Origin: JAYKGU01 sp035285585
GTDB taxonomy: Bacteria > Cyanobacteriota > Cyanobacteriia > CAKZMO01
Assembly: GCA_035285585.1 (NCBI GenBank)
Contig: JAYKGU010000089.1
Location: forward strand, 1 to 64,000
Length of the DNA: 64,000 nucleotides
Direction of reading: 5' to 3'
Within the stretch, counting starts at the first letter, position 1, and the number at the start of each line of letters is the position of its first letter. The position numbers and the translations under genes were made by a program. The notes below the pieces were generated by a model. The model was not told the origin of the DNA. It made no database searches and saw only the letters and a program-made list of their open reading frames with translations. This document shows, piece after piece, positions 43,734 to 53,600 of this stretch.

Positions 43734-45260
43734 TTACTCCCTTTCTGGCAGCCAGACGATCGCCGCCGTACCGGGGCGTCCCAGGCGATCGGCATGGCGC
43801 TTCAGTTCTGCGGGCACCAGCTGGCTCTCGCCAATTGGGCTAACGATTTGGATGTCGCCCCGCATCTGGTGCAGGAGTTCCCGCGCGATCGCCAGCCCCA
43901 GCCCCGTCCCTGGAATCGTTCCTTCGGCCTGCACCCCGCGAAAATGCCGCTGGAAGAGCTGGCTCTGATCCGTCTGGGGAATGCCAAGCCCCGTATCGGC
44001 CACCACGATCGCCTGCCCCTGGGGAGTGACCACCCCACCGAGAACAACCACAGTTCCTGGGGGCAGGGTGTATTTCAAGGCGTTGTCAATTAGATTACTC
44101 AGCACCTCGCGAATGGCCCGTAAATCCACCCAAACTGGGGGCGCGTCGAGCGGGTAGTCTACCAGGAACCCAATGCTCTGCTCATGGGCGATCGCCTCCG
44201 CCGTTTCCACCAGCGGGGCCAAAATTTCTGCCACCGGGTAGGGTGCAATCTGGAGGTTTTCCGCCAAAAACTGCACTCCGGGGAGCGGCAGGGGGTTGGG
44301 AGACACCGTTTCTGGGGACTCTGGCACCGGGTTCCATGGGGCAAACTCCCCATCCAGAACGGTCATTGTTCCACCCAAAACCCCAGGCGGCAGGAGTGGC
44401 TGGGGGTGAAAGGTCTGGTCAAACTGCTCCAGCAAATCCCGCAGGCGATCGCTCTCCCGCACAATACTCTCAGCTACGGTGCGGTTCTGGTCATCCGGTT
44501 CCAGCCGCTTCAATAACAGCTTGCCAAAGGTTCTCAGGGCGGTTAGCGGGTTGCGAATCTGATGCAGCAAATCATCCACCTGATCCTGTTGCTGCTGCTG
44601 GAGCTGACGGTAGGTGGCCCGCTGTTGCCGCAGCTCTAGCTCCAGCCAGGCGGTGCGATGGTCGAGGACACAGGCCGATGCCAGCGTTTGGGCAATCCGC
44701 TCGATCTGGTACTGCTCTTGCTCGTTCCACCGGCGATCGCCCCGAGCTGTAACTAACAGCCCCATGACCATACCCTGATAGGCCAGCGGCGTAACCACCT
44801 GCCCCTGATAAAACGGGGATTGATTCGCCAGGTTAAGCAGCCCCCCGTCAGTCGGGGGGACATTCGCAACCGATTCTCCTGAAGCAGGGGGAGCGCCTTC
44901 CAGCCGCCTCTCGCCTACCTGTTCTTGCCAATCCTGATAGCCCAGTTGCTCTTGGGTGACTGGGGAAGATTCCTGGGCAGCGGGCAGGGAGCGAAGTTGC
45001 TGCATGACTGGGGACGATAGCTCCTCAGGAAAATTTGACGCCGCCTCCGGTGCCAGCCAGGCCAGGATGTCTGTCGCACGCCATTGGGAGGCCTGCTCAG
45101 GATAGGCGACGACCGGCACCAGCCGGGTGGTCACGTCTGGGGCACTGGCATCTAGCGTTTCCTCGGTGAGATAGACCACGCTAAATGCTGCGCCCAGTCC
45201 GTGGGTCAAGAGATCGACCTGCGCCTGGCATAAATTCAGAAACTCGGAGCTGGCAGCCAT
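43734..45260 (-). CDS. Soluble GAF-type sensor histidine kinase, Hik2/CSK-like
   Basis: 508 residues from the ATG at 45260, without membrane segments. The N-terminal 200 residues form a GAF-like sensor interrupted by a low-complexity insert (about 90-140). The acceptor His is H233 in LLHQIRNPLTALRTFGK, followed by an N box NLIDNALKYTLP, G1 DTGLGIP and G2 GTGLGLAIA. The histidine segment and soluble GAF layout resemble cyanobacterial Hik2 and the plant chloroplast sensor kinase CSK, which sense photosynthetic electron-transfer state; that identity is inference. A Pro-rich insert (about 275-320) lies between the dimerisation and ATPase domains. It converges on the EVE gene and is orphan. Confidence 0.8.
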   Translation of the reverse strand: MAASSEFLNLCQAQVDLLTHGLGAAFSVVYLTEETLDASAPDVTTRLVPVVAYPEQASQWRATDILAWLAPEAASNFPEELSSPVMQQLRSLPAAQESSPVTQEQLGYQDWQEQVGERRLEGAPPASGESVANVPPTDGGLLNLANQSPFYQGQVVTPLAYQGMVMGLLVTARGDRRWNEQEQYQIERIAQTLASACVLDHRTAWLELELRQQRATYRQLQQQQQDQVDDLLHQIRNPLTALRTFGKLLLKRLEPDDQNRTVAESIVRESDRLRDLLEQFDQTFHPQPLLPPGVLGGTMTVLDGEFAPWNPVPESPETVSPNPLPLPGVQFLAENLQIAPYPVAEILAPLVETAEAIAHEQSIGFLVDYPLDAPPVWVDLRAIREVLSNLIDNALKYTLPPGTVVVLGGVVTPQGQAIVVADTGLGIPQTDQSQLFQRHFRGVQAEGTIPGTGLGLAIARELLHQMRGDIQIVSPIGESQLVPAELKRHADRLGRPGTAAIVWLPERE

Positions 45261-45558
45261 CGAAATGTCGCAAGATAAAAAGCGGTCCTCTAAAGGCTAC
45301 CTTACAAAAAATTCTGCGAAAGCTGCCAATAGTGGGCCACAAGCCCTGAGGCAGGTTTTGGACGGGCGAGATTCAGACCAGCGGCTTTGTTTTAAAGCCT
45401 GGAAAATCCGTCTGGAGAGGCGTTGCAGAATTCTCTCCATGTTTTATGTCAAAAGGTTAAAGGAAGTTGAAATTTTCAACTCAAATCGATATACTTTGCA
45501 CGGTTCAGTTTTTTGTAACCATGACTACATCTGCCGCTTAATAGAGGAGGTAAGGAGG

Positions 45559-45879
45559 TTGGCAAGAAGACGTAAGCGGAAGAGCCGTCGTCGTCTCGAA
45601 GGTCGGAGAATCCTTGAACAGGTGCCCCAGTACAGTATCGAGAGTGGGAATGACAAGCCCGTGACGGCTGCTCGGAAATTTATCCACGCTGAAGGTATCA
45701 TTCCCCCTGCACTATTGCTCGTTAAGCGCAACGAGCATACGACTGACCGATATTTTTGGGCTGAGAAGGGTCTGTTTGGTGCTCAGTACGTCGAAGAGAA
45801 CCACTTTTTGTTCCCTAGCTTGCATGTTTCAGAAGACGAAGAAGAAGCGGAAGTTTATCAGTCAGCGCTGAGCGGCTAG
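45559..45879 (+). CDS. DUF3155 protein (conserved in cyanobacteria)
   Basis: 106 residues from a TTG at 45559. The protein opens with a strongly basic stretch (LARRRKRKSRRRLEGRR) and continues with IPPALLLVKRNEHTTDRYFW and GLFGAQYVEENHFLFPSL, the DUF3155 signature. The start is decided by the family, whose members begin at this basic stretch, and by a GAGGAGG motif at 45544-45550, eight bases before the TTG; a second GGAGG touches the start. An in-frame extension back to 45265 is therefore probably untranslated leader. The basic N-terminus suggests nucleic acid or ribosome contact, which is inference. Function unknown. Confidence 0.85.
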   Translation: MARRRKRKSRRRLEGRRILEQVPQYSIESGNDKPVTAARKFIHAEGIIPPALLLVKRNEHTTDRYFWAEKGLFGAQYVEENHFLFPSLHVSEDEEEAEVYQSALSG

Positions 45880-46041
45880 ATGGCTTTTCGTGCCGGTAGG
45901 ATCGCTTGATTTAGCGTCATTTCTGGCATCACTCTTCTTCAAATTCTGTACTTGATATGCGAGGAAAGCTGCGTCCATCGCTACAAAGTGGTTGAGCTAA
46001 CGCGGTAATTCCGTTTTCCAATGACTTTTTATAGACGTGTG

Positions 46042-46094
46042 GGGTTGGAGTAACCAACCTTAACTAGCAAGGGTGCAGACCCTTGCTTTTTTTT
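46042..46094 (+). ncRNA. Candidate small RNA ending in a strong terminator
   Basis: Two hairpins lie back to back: GGTTGG (46043-46048) with CCAACC (46054-46059), then, after TTAACTA, GCAAGGG (46067-46073) with CCCTTGC (46080-46086), followed by eight T. A TATAGA at 46030-46035 would place a transcript start at about 46042, giving an RNA of about 53 bases. The two-stem layout resembles short cyanobacterial sRNAs such as Yfr1, but the Yfr1 CUCCUCACAC core is absent. It could instead be the end of the DUF3155 message. Confidence 0.4.
46067..46094 (+). terminator. Strong rho-independent terminator
   Basis: A 7-bp perfect GC-rich stem (GCAAGGG/CCCTTGC), 6-base loop and eight T. It is 188 bases after the DUF3155 stop. 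Confidence 0.85.
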
Positions 46095-46336
46095 CCTCCC
46101 CAACCTTCCTCCCCAATCAGTCCAGCGATCGCCGCAGAACAAGCGCCCCGTTTACCTATCGGGCAAAGGGCTATTTGGCCCTACCTGGATAATCCTCTCC
46201 TTTAGAGAATGCCGCCCTTCGTAACGCACTGTGAACATTCTGGTGATTATCCGTTCACTCGGTAGACAATGAACCCAGAAGTGCCGGTTAAGTAGTTGAA
46301 CAAAATTATTGTCCTGCAAGATGTAATTGATTGTGC

Positions 46337-46348
46337 TTAAGTACTTAA
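46337..46348. promoter_or_regulatory. Perfect 12-bp palindrome upstream of the TetR gene
   Basis: TTAAGTACTTAA lies 22 to 46 bases before the candidate starts of the TetR gene. TetR regulators usually bind palindromes in their own promoter, so this is a candidate operator; no experimental support. Confidence 0.4.
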
Positions 46349-46394
46349 CAGGCGCGGCTTTACTGTCGGAATGCTGCTTTGTCAACAACCGCCT

Positions 46395-47009
46395 ATGAAA
46401 CCCGGATATCGTCCCAATCAGACAGAAGCTGAGACGCAAGATCGGATTCTGGATGCGGCCCAGCGGTTGTTTGCCCGTCGTGGCTATGCTGGAACCACCA
46501 CGCGCGATCTAGCCCATGCGGCAGGAGTAGCAGAGGGTACCCTGTTTCGCCACTTTGAAAACAAAAAATCCATCCTGGTGGAAGTGGTGACGCGCGGGTG
46601 GGTGGACTTGCTCACCGATCTCTTAACCGAGCTGAGCGAAATGGGCAGCTACAAAGCGATCGCCCAGGTGATGCGCCGCCGCATGCTGCACCTCCATGAC
46701 AATGGCGATATGCTGCGAGTTTGCTTCATGGAGGCCCAGTTTCACCCCGAACTGCGCGATCGCATCCAGGCCGAAGTCATCGAAAAAATGACCGACGTGG
46801 CCGAAGCCTTCTTTCAAACCGCCATGGATCGGGGCATTTACCGTCCTATGGACCCGCGCCTGGTGGCCAAGGTCTTTCTGGGCATGTTCACCGTCGCCGG
46901 GTTTAGCCAGGATACGGTCATGCGGGAGGGCACCTCTCCCACCGAAATGAAAGAGATGGCCGAGGGCATGGCCGATATTTTCTTGAACGGCGTTCTGGCC
47001 AAATCGTAA
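46395..47009 (+). CDS. TetR/AcrR-family transcriptional regulator
   Basis: About 204 residues from the ATG at 46395 (an in-frame ATG at 46371 is equally possible). The N-terminal DNA-binding domain is clear: QDRILDAAQRLFARRGYAGT, then TRDLAHAAGVAEGTLFRHF with the expected helix-turn-helix spacing. The C-terminal ligand domain is helical and nonspecific. Such proteins usually repress an adjacent or divergent gene until a small molecule binds; the nearest other gene is the convergent SLH protein, so the target may be itself or distant. The palindrome at 46337-46348 is a possible operator. Confidence 0.88.
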   Translation: MKPGYRPNQTEAETQDRILDAAQRLFARRGYAGTTTRDLAHAAGVAEGTLFRHFENKKSILVEVVTRGWVDLLTDLLTELSEMGSYKAIAQVMRRRMLHLHDNGDMLRVCFMEAQFHPELRDRIQAEVIEKMTDVAEAFFQTAMDRGIYRPMDPRLVAKVFLGMFTVAGFSQDTVMREGTSPTEMKEMAEGMADIFLNGVLAKS

Positions 47010-47078
47010 CCCTGTGGGGCGATGATTTCGGTAACACGCCTCGGAGAAATTCACAGGGTATTACGCAATGCTTTGCCC

Positions 47079-49148
47079 CTATAGTTCCTCCGTCACCACC
47101 CGCCGAAGAATTTCCGTCACCTCCGCCGCCATGCGGGCATCCAGTTGGGTTGCCTGCTGGTTGGTATCCCCCGTCGCTCTGGCTCCCAATAGACACATGG
47201 CTACGGTGCGCAGCTTGGCAGGCTCTCCCTGGGCCTTAAGTCGCTGATCCACAAACTGAACCAGCGCTAGATAGGCGATCTCGGTGCGGTTGCGGATGGT
47301 GGTGTAGCCATTGCCCAGCTTAGAGAGAATGACGGGCGATCGCATCGCGGTATTCATCCCTAAACGGGCGATCGCCACGTCCAGATAGCGGGCCGAGTCG
47401 GTGCCCATGGCCCGCACGACGCTTTCCAGGCTGCTCCACTGGGCACCCGGAATTTTGGCCTCCACGGGCAGATGGTGGTGCCAGCCCAGCATGGTAATCA
47501 AGCGCACCAGGTCGTAGGTAGCCACAGAGTTTTCTCCCCAAGGTTGAACCGGGACGAAGGAGAGCAACACCTGCCGCGAACGGGGGTGCCAAAGTTCTGG
47601 AAAGTTAATCAGTGGCGGCAGACCGTAGCGCCCCCGGAAGGTGGATGCTTTATTACCCGTGAGGGCCTGCATCCACTGCTCCAGACCTTCTACAGTGGAG
47701 AACCGCTTGAACAGGGCGGCCACCTGGTTGGAGCGATCGTTGCCATTGCCGTAGCTAATCACATCTACCATGAGGTTGTAGAAACTGTAGCCGGTAGTGT
47801 TGTCGCGGGCGCGGACGATCGTATCATCCACATCCACGCTGGGGAAGCGGACATTGGCCTGGGACACTACGTTGAGAATGGGCACCAGCTTAGTGGCGCT
47901 CCATAGCTCCACATTGCTGAGGGCGTTGCGCCCCATCCAGTGAGCATAAATTTGCCCATCCACAAAGCTACCGATGCAGACGCAGGCTTGCTGAATATCG
48001 GGGTGAAGGAAACTTAGTCTCCCTTCGTCAATGCCGGGAAGTTCTCCTCGCTTCGGATAAGGACGAAACTCAATAGGGGCACCGCCGCCTTTAGGAGTAA
48101 GGGATTTTCCCCAGGACACCACTTCCTGGCCATCGGGCTTCTCTTTAATGCGGTCGGGGAAGGTGATGATTTCATTACGATAGGGAGACTGACTGATGCC
48201 CCGGTTGAGGAAGGCCAGCCTTCCCACCCCGTAGCCCCGCTCCTGGTCAAGGTATTCCTGGAAAATGCGCTGGCGATCGCGCGCCTGCTCCAGCTTCAAA
48301 TCAGCATCGTGGGTGGTCAATAGGGCCTCAGCAAAGGCCTGGTTCAGCACACGGGTTTGCATGGTGGGTAGCCCCCTGGCATTGGCGAATTGGGCGATCG
48401 CCCCCTCCGTGCGCGGTCCATAGACGCCGTCAATCCAGGTTCCCCCCGGATATAGCCCCAGCTCCGCCAGCCGGATCTGCAGCTCTTTGACCAGAAAGGG
48501 CTGGGTGCGCAGCTCATCCAACCGCACCGATTTCCCTGCCGCCAGATCCGCCAGCCGCAGTCGCCAGGCCACAAACTGTTGGGGCACCGCGTCGGGAATC
48601 TGGAGAGCCTGGGCGAGAAAAGCAGCCACTTCACCCCGGCGAGCGTTGTCGTTGGGCCGCAGGTGGCTAACGTAGGGAAAGTTCACCACCAGCCGGTTAA
48701 CCGTAGCTGCGGCGATCGCCCCCTCAAAATATTCTGGAATCTCCGCCGCATCGGCAAAGTACTCCCGCAGCAGAGTTTTGCTCCCGGCGGGGGTTCCCAG
48801 ACGCAGGCCACCGGCCAGGGCTACCAGGGCCATCGCCCGCGTCAAGGGTTCTTCCGGCTTGAAGAGGGCGTTAGGATAGCCCGACAGAAAGCCACGGGTG
48901 TAGGCCCACTGAATTGCGCTTCCAGCCCAGTGGGTGTCGGGCACATCGGCAAACACTAGAGATGCCCGGATCGGATCGACGTCGGGAAAGGCCCGCATCA
49001 GCATCGCTGCATACTCCGCACGGCTGACGGGGGCATCGGGCCGCACCGTCTGGTCGGGATAGCCGCTAATGACGCCACGGGCCACCAGCGCCTCAATGGC
49101 GGCCTGCGCCCAGTGGCCCCGAATGTCTGAAAACTGAGGATTGGTCAT
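47079..49148 (-). CDS. SLH-domain protein with peptidoglycan-binding module and serine-hydrolase-like domain
   Basis: 689 residues. Three S-layer homology domains (about 5-50, 66-112, 130-180) are followed by a PG_binding_1-like domain (about 213-268: KELQIRLAELGLYPGG, GVYGPRTEGAIAQF) and a C-terminal domain of about 350 residues with SATK (417-420), matching the SxxK of penicillin-binding proteins and beta-lactamases, and SYGNGN where an SxN motif would lie. No obvious KTG triad was identified. The first SLH domain begins at residue 5, leaving no room for a signal peptide, which is odd for an envelope protein; an upstream start cannot be found. Binding to cell wall polymers is expected; hydrolase activity is inference. 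Confidence 0.75.
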   Translation of the reverse strand: MTNPQFSDIRGHWAQAAIEALVARGVISGYPDQTVRPDAPVSRAEYAAMLMRAFPDVDPIRASLVFADVPDTHWAGSAIQWAYTRGFLSGYPNALFKPEEPLTRAMALVALAGGLRLGTPAGSKTLLREYFADAAEIPEYFEGAIAAATVNRLVVNFPYVSHLRPNDNARRGEVAAFLAQALQIPDAVPQQFVAWRLRLADLAAGKSVRLDELRTQPFLVKELQIRLAELGLYPGGTWIDGVYGPRTEGAIAQFANARGLPTMQTRVLNQAFAEALLTTHDADLKLEQARDRQRIFQEYLDQERGYGVGRLAFLNRGISQSPYRNEIITFPDRIKEKPDGQEVVSWGKSLTPKGGGAPIEFRPYPKRGELPGIDEGRLSFLHPDIQQACVCIGSFVDGQIYAHWMGRNALSNVELWSATKLVPILNVVSQANVRFPSVDVDDTIVRARDNTTGYSFYNLMVDVISYGNGNDRSNQVAALFKRFSTVEGLEQWMQALTGNKASTFRGRYGLPPLINFPELWHPRSRQVLLSFVPVQPWGENSVATYDLVRLITMLGWHHHLPVEAKIPGAQWSSLESVVRAMGTDSARYLDVAIARLGMNTAMRSPVILSKLGNGYTTIRNRTEIAYLALVQFVDQRLKAQGEPAKLRTVAMCLLGARATGDTNQQATQLDARMAAEVTEILRRVVTEEL

Positions 49149-49291
49149 AGGGATATCGATGCGGCAATTTTCACATCTTTTGCCGTCATGAATCAGCTTA
49201 ATCGTTCTCGCCCACTAAATATCGCAGCGCCATCAGACTGATAAGTACAGGTCATCGGGTATTATCATTTTCAAAAGTCTCCTAAGGGCGT

Positions 49292-50107
49292 ATGCACGGC
49301 TTCATTCCCCCCGATCGCTTCTTTCCCTATCTCACCTGGACCGACATTCGAGATCTGCCCGACAAGGAAAATGTGGTGATTGTGCAGCCCGTGGGGGCGA
49401 TCGAGCAGCATGGGCCGCACCTGCCGCTGGTGGTCGATGCTGCGATCGGGGTGGCGGTGCTGGGTAAGGCTCTGGAGAAGCTGGAGCCAGGAGTGCCCGC
49501 CTACGCCCTGCCCAGCCTCAACTACGGCAAATCCAACGAACACTGGCACTTTCCCGGCACCATCACCCTCAGCGCCACCACCTTAATTGCCGTGCTGACG
49601 GAGGTGGCCACCAGCCTCTACCGGGCGGGCTTTCGCAAATTGGTTTTAATGAACTCCCATGGCGGCCAGCCAGAAATTATGCAAATCGTAGCGCGAGACC
49701 TGCACCAGCAGCATGAGGACTTTCTGGTGTTCCCGCTGTTCACCTGGCGCGTCCCCAACAACGCCGCCGAGTTTCTATCGCCCAAAGAAAAAGAGCTGGG
49801 TATTCACGCCGGAGATGCGGAAACCAGCCTGCTGCTGGCCATCCTGCCCGATCAGGTTCACCTGGAGCGAGCGACCGTTGAGTATCCCCCCGACCTCCCA
49901 GCCGACAGTCTCCTCAGCATGGAGGGCAAGCTGCCCTTTGCCTGGACTACCCGTGATTTGAGCCAGAGCGGCGTGATTGGTGACCCCACCACAGCCAGCA
50001 AGGAGAAGGGCGATCGCATCCTGGATTCCCTTGCAGACGGTTGGGTTCAGGTTATTCGCGACATCCACCGCTTTCAACAGCCCGCTGCCTGGAAAAACGG
50101 CTCATGA
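49292..50107 (+). CDS. Creatininase-family amidohydrolase
   Basis: 271 residues from the ATG at 49292. Metal-binding motifs of the family are present: AIEQHGPHLPL (E38, H40), VVDA (D49), NSHGG (H123) and HAGDAETS (E177). The family opens cyclic amides: creatinine amidohydrolase and MftE-type peptidases are members, and cyanobacterial members are of unknown substrate. It is divergent from the SLH gene, 143 bases between starts. Full length, with no missing key residue. Confidence 0.9.
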   Translation: MHGFIPPDRFFPYLTWTDIRDLPDKENVVIVQPVGAIEQHGPHLPLVVDAAIGVAVLGKALEKLEPGVPAYALPSLNYGKSNEHWHFPGTITLSATTLIAVLTEVATSLYRAGFRKLVLMNSHGGQPEIMQIVARDLHQQHEDFLVFPLFTWRVPNNAAEFLSPKEKELGIHAGDAETSLLLAILPDQVHLERATVEYPPDLPADSLLSMEGKLPFAWTTRDLSQSGVIGDPTTASKEKGDRILDSLADGWVQVIRDIHRFQQPAAWKNGS

Positions 50108-50138
50108 GATTTTTGAAAATGATCCTACCCGACGGCGT

Positions 50139-50198
50139 GGGGGCAAATGGCCATTTGCCCTTACTAACTGTTTAACCGAGGGTAAACTTTTTCCTGGC
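50139..50198. repeat. Dispersed repeat, copy B
   Basis: In reverse orientation it matches the block at 31173-31234: TTTACCCTCGGTTAAAC flanked by an A-rich end and a GGCAAATG/CATTTGCC palindrome. The palindrome is perfect here (GGGCAAATGGCCATTTGCCC) but degraded in copy A. Confidence 0.6.
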
Positions 50199-50581
50199 AA
50201 TCTTATACGCTCCCGATTTGTCCCCCAGGACACTGATTGCGAGACACATCAAATCCGTAAGTTAACCGGATTTCTGTAGAATTTCCGTTACTTCACCCAA
50301 TGGGAATGGGAATTCTCGTAGAAAGCTCTGTCGTCAACCCCCTGAATTGCCCCTGGGGCTAATCCACGCATTCAAACCATGCGTCCTTTCACAGCGTCTT
50401 CGTAAACCGCAGCACCGCCCCACCTTTGCGCTGCCAGTCAAAAAATTTGTGAATCCGATTTTTCCTTTGAGATACGGCTTTGCCGCGTCTAGACAATTCC
50501 CATTGCCGTCACTCTCTTTGATGATTGCTGGCTGTCCAGTCGCCTTTCTGCCACTCCCTCCGTGGATTAACGGCATCTTGC

Positions 50582-50614
50582 GGGGGTGTGCGCTCCGGCG
50601 GGACGCTCACCCCC
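50582..50614. repeat. Stem-loop in the leader of the giant adhesin
   Basis: GGGGGTG (50582-50588) pairs with CACCCCC (50608-50614); GCG and CGC add an inner stem. It lies 28 bases before the adhesin ATG and could influence translation, or be a repeat element. There is no T run. Confidence 0.5.
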
Positions 50615-50641
50615 AAGAAAAATAATTTTGTTTAACCGCTT

Positions 50642-53600
50642 ATGAGTGTTTCTATGCCATCTACTCCCGTCCTCCAACCCCTCTCAGGTGTGCATTCTCG
50701 CCAAAACCGTCAGATTGCAGGAAACGTCATAATGGCTGCGGGGCGATCGCCCACTAGAAGAACGACCAGCCAAACGCTCGTGGTGATTGATGGTCAATTA
50801 GCAGACTATCGGCACCTGGCCGCTGGCGTGTTGCCCGCGATGCATCAGCTTATTCTGGATCCCCAGGCCGACGGCATCGCCCAAATCACCGCCGCCCTTC
50901 AGCAGCACTGCCCCATCCGCCAACTCCACCTGGTCTCCCACGGAGCACCTGGAACGCTCTATCTGGGCAATACCCGCCTGGATTGGGCTACCCTACCCCA
51001 CTATGCGCCCCAGCTCAAACAGTGGTTTTCACCCAGCCCAGGGGAACCGGCTCCGTCCTTGCTCTTGTACGGCTGTCAGGTTGCCGCCACACCAAACGGC
51101 AGGGCCTTTCTTTCCCAGCTCCAGTCCCTTACCGGCACCACAATCTACGCCTCTAGCACTCGGATTGGCCACCACACCCTGGATGGGAATTGGGACTTGG
51201 ATGTTTGCTTAGATGTCAAATACCAGCAAGCACTACACAATGCTGCCCTCCCACCTGGTCAACCCCCCTCCCTGGCCTTTCATCCCGCAACGCTGACCCA
51301 GTATACGTCTGTGCTGGCTCCCACCGTGTCCACAATTACGCCTGTAGTGAACGCCATTGATGCCGCCACAGGCAGCAGCATTGTGCTGACCTTTGATGAA
51401 GCAATCAATCCAGCAACGGTGACCAACCAAACCCTGGTGGTACAAAGTCGGCAGCGGGGGGCGATCGCCGGAACCGTCGCAACTCTCAACAACACCATTA
51501 CCTTCACCCCCGACGAAAGCTTTCAATTTGGGGAGTTAATTGAGGTCACGGTCACCAGCGGCATCCAAAATACCCTTGGCGAGGCGGCCACTCCCATCAA
51601 TCATTCGTTCCGGGTGGAAACCCTGCCAGGCCCAGGGACTTTCTCCAATTCAGGAGAAGCCTTCAGAAATACCACCGACACGGCTGATACGGGCCTGGTA
51701 AACGGCAAAAAAATCGCCCTGGGAGATCTAGACGGCGATGGTGACCTGGACGCCCTGGTGGCCAGCGACGAATCGGGGAATCGAATTTACCTGAACACCA
51801 ACGGTCAGTTCATCGAAAGCAGTGTATTCCTCGGCACTGGCGATAGCCGGGATGTGGCACTGGGCGATGTGGATGGAGACGGGGATTTAGATGCGGTCAT
51901 CGTCAACGACGACAGCGGTAGCGCGGTTTACCTCAACCAGGGCGATGGTACCTTTGGAAGTGGCACCGCCCTGGCAAGCGGCACCCGAAATCGGGGGGTT
52001 GCCCTGGGTGATTTGGACGGAGACGGGGATTTAGATGCCTTCGTGGCGAGAAGACAGGCATCCAATCTGGTTTACCTGAATAACGGTAGCGGCAGCTTTG
52101 CCAATAGCGGTCAATTGCTGGGAGATGGTTCTAGCGAGGAGGGGGTTGACATTGCCCTGGGTGACCTGGATGGGGATGGCGACCTGGACGCCATTGTTGC
52201 CGAGAATGGCCGGGATACCAACCTTTGGATCAATCAAGGGGGGACGCAGGGCGGCACGGCAGGCATCTTCTCAAAAGGCGCGACCCTGATCAATGTAAGC
52301 GCACCGGCGATCGCCCTGGGTGATCTGGATGGGGATGGCGACCTGGATTTAGTGCTGGTTACAGCATCAGGGGACGGTGACCACATCTGGTTCAACGAGG
52401 GGGGCATTTTCACAGAAAGCTCCCAGACCAACAACGGCCAGGGCTTTGAGTTTGACACCAATGGCCGCCAGGATGTGGTTCTGGGCGACGTAGATGGAGA
52501 CGGGGACCTGGATGTGGTCACCGCCAGCGCCAACACCAGCCGGATCTGGCTCAACGATGGCAACGGTCTATTTACGAGTAATGGCCAGTCCCCTGGCAGC
52601 CAAACCAACTCTGGCATTGCGCTGGGCGACATGAATAGCGATGGCGATCTGGACATCTTCACCGTCCATGCCAGCGGTGCCCGTTTATTTGAGAACCGGG
52701 TGGTTCCCATCCATGTCGATTCCACCACGGGCGACGGAGCCTACGGCATTGGCCAAACCATTACCATCACCGTTACTTTCAGCGATACGGTCATCGTCTC
52801 GACCGCAGGCGGCACCCCCACCCTCACCCTGGAAACCGGCTCCGTCGATGGAACTGCGGTCTATGTTGGCGGCAGCGGCACGTCAACCCTGACCTTTGAA
52901 TACACCATTGCCGCAGGCGAAAATAGCAGCGATCTGAATTATGGATCCAGCAGCGCCCTGAGCCTCAATGGGGCCACCATCACGGATTCATCCGGCGATT
53001 CGGTGGATTTGGGTTTACCCATCCCTGGACAACTCGGCTCCCTGGCAAATAATCGGGCGATCGTGGTCGATACAACCAACGATGCCCCCAGTCTGGGCAG
53101 CGATACGCTCAATGCCATTGACGAAGACACCACCAATCCCTCGGGAGAGGCCATTACCGCCCTGTTTGATGGGCCGTTTAACGGTTTCTCCGACCCTGAC
53201 CCCAATCCCAGCATGAGTGGTTTGGCGATCGCGGGAAATTTTGCCAATGCTGCAACTGAGGGAACCTGGCAGTACTCCACCGATAATGGCAGCGCCTGGC
53301 ATAACGTCGGCACCGTCAGCAACAGCAGCGCCCTGGTACTGGCCAACACCGCAACAACCCTGCTGCGCTTTGTTCCCGTCGCTGAGTACAGCGGCACTCC
53401 CGGTCAACTATCCGTTCGTGCTTTGGATAATACCTACGACCAGGGCTTTACCAGTGGAGCCAGTCGGGTAGTGATCAACGCCAGCGTGAATGGTGGCACA
53501 ACGGCGATCGCCGCTACCCCCAGCACTCTTACCATTACCGTCAATGCTGTTAACGATGCCCCCATCGTCTCTCTGCAAAATACCACCACTACCTTACCGG

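Larger units (their letters stand above)
45880..46394. other. Intergenic region with a possible small RNA and an operator-like palindrome
   Basis: About 515 bases without a protein gene. It contains two consecutive hairpins, the second a strong terminator (46043-46094), and a perfect 12-bp palindrome at 46337-46348 just before the TetR gene. Both are listed separately. Confidence 0.6.
50108..50641. other. Intergenic region before the giant adhesin
   Basis: 534 bases without a credible gene; two short open frames on opposite strands (about 80-92 codons) lack family character. It holds copy B of the dispersed repeat (50139-50198) with a GGGCAAATGG/CCATTTGCCC palindrome, and a stem-loop at 50582-50614. 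The AT-rich end before the adhesin start (50615-50641) is part of its leader. Confidence 0.6.

Noticed and set aside
46042..46094. Yfr1 small RNA
   Set aside because: Size and two-stem layout are similar, but the conserved CUCCUCACAC core is missing, so it was listed only as an unnamed candidate.
50347..50625. 92-codon open frame before the giant adhesin
   Set aside because: No family character, Pro/Arg/Cys-rich and runs through a stem-loop; likely non-coding.
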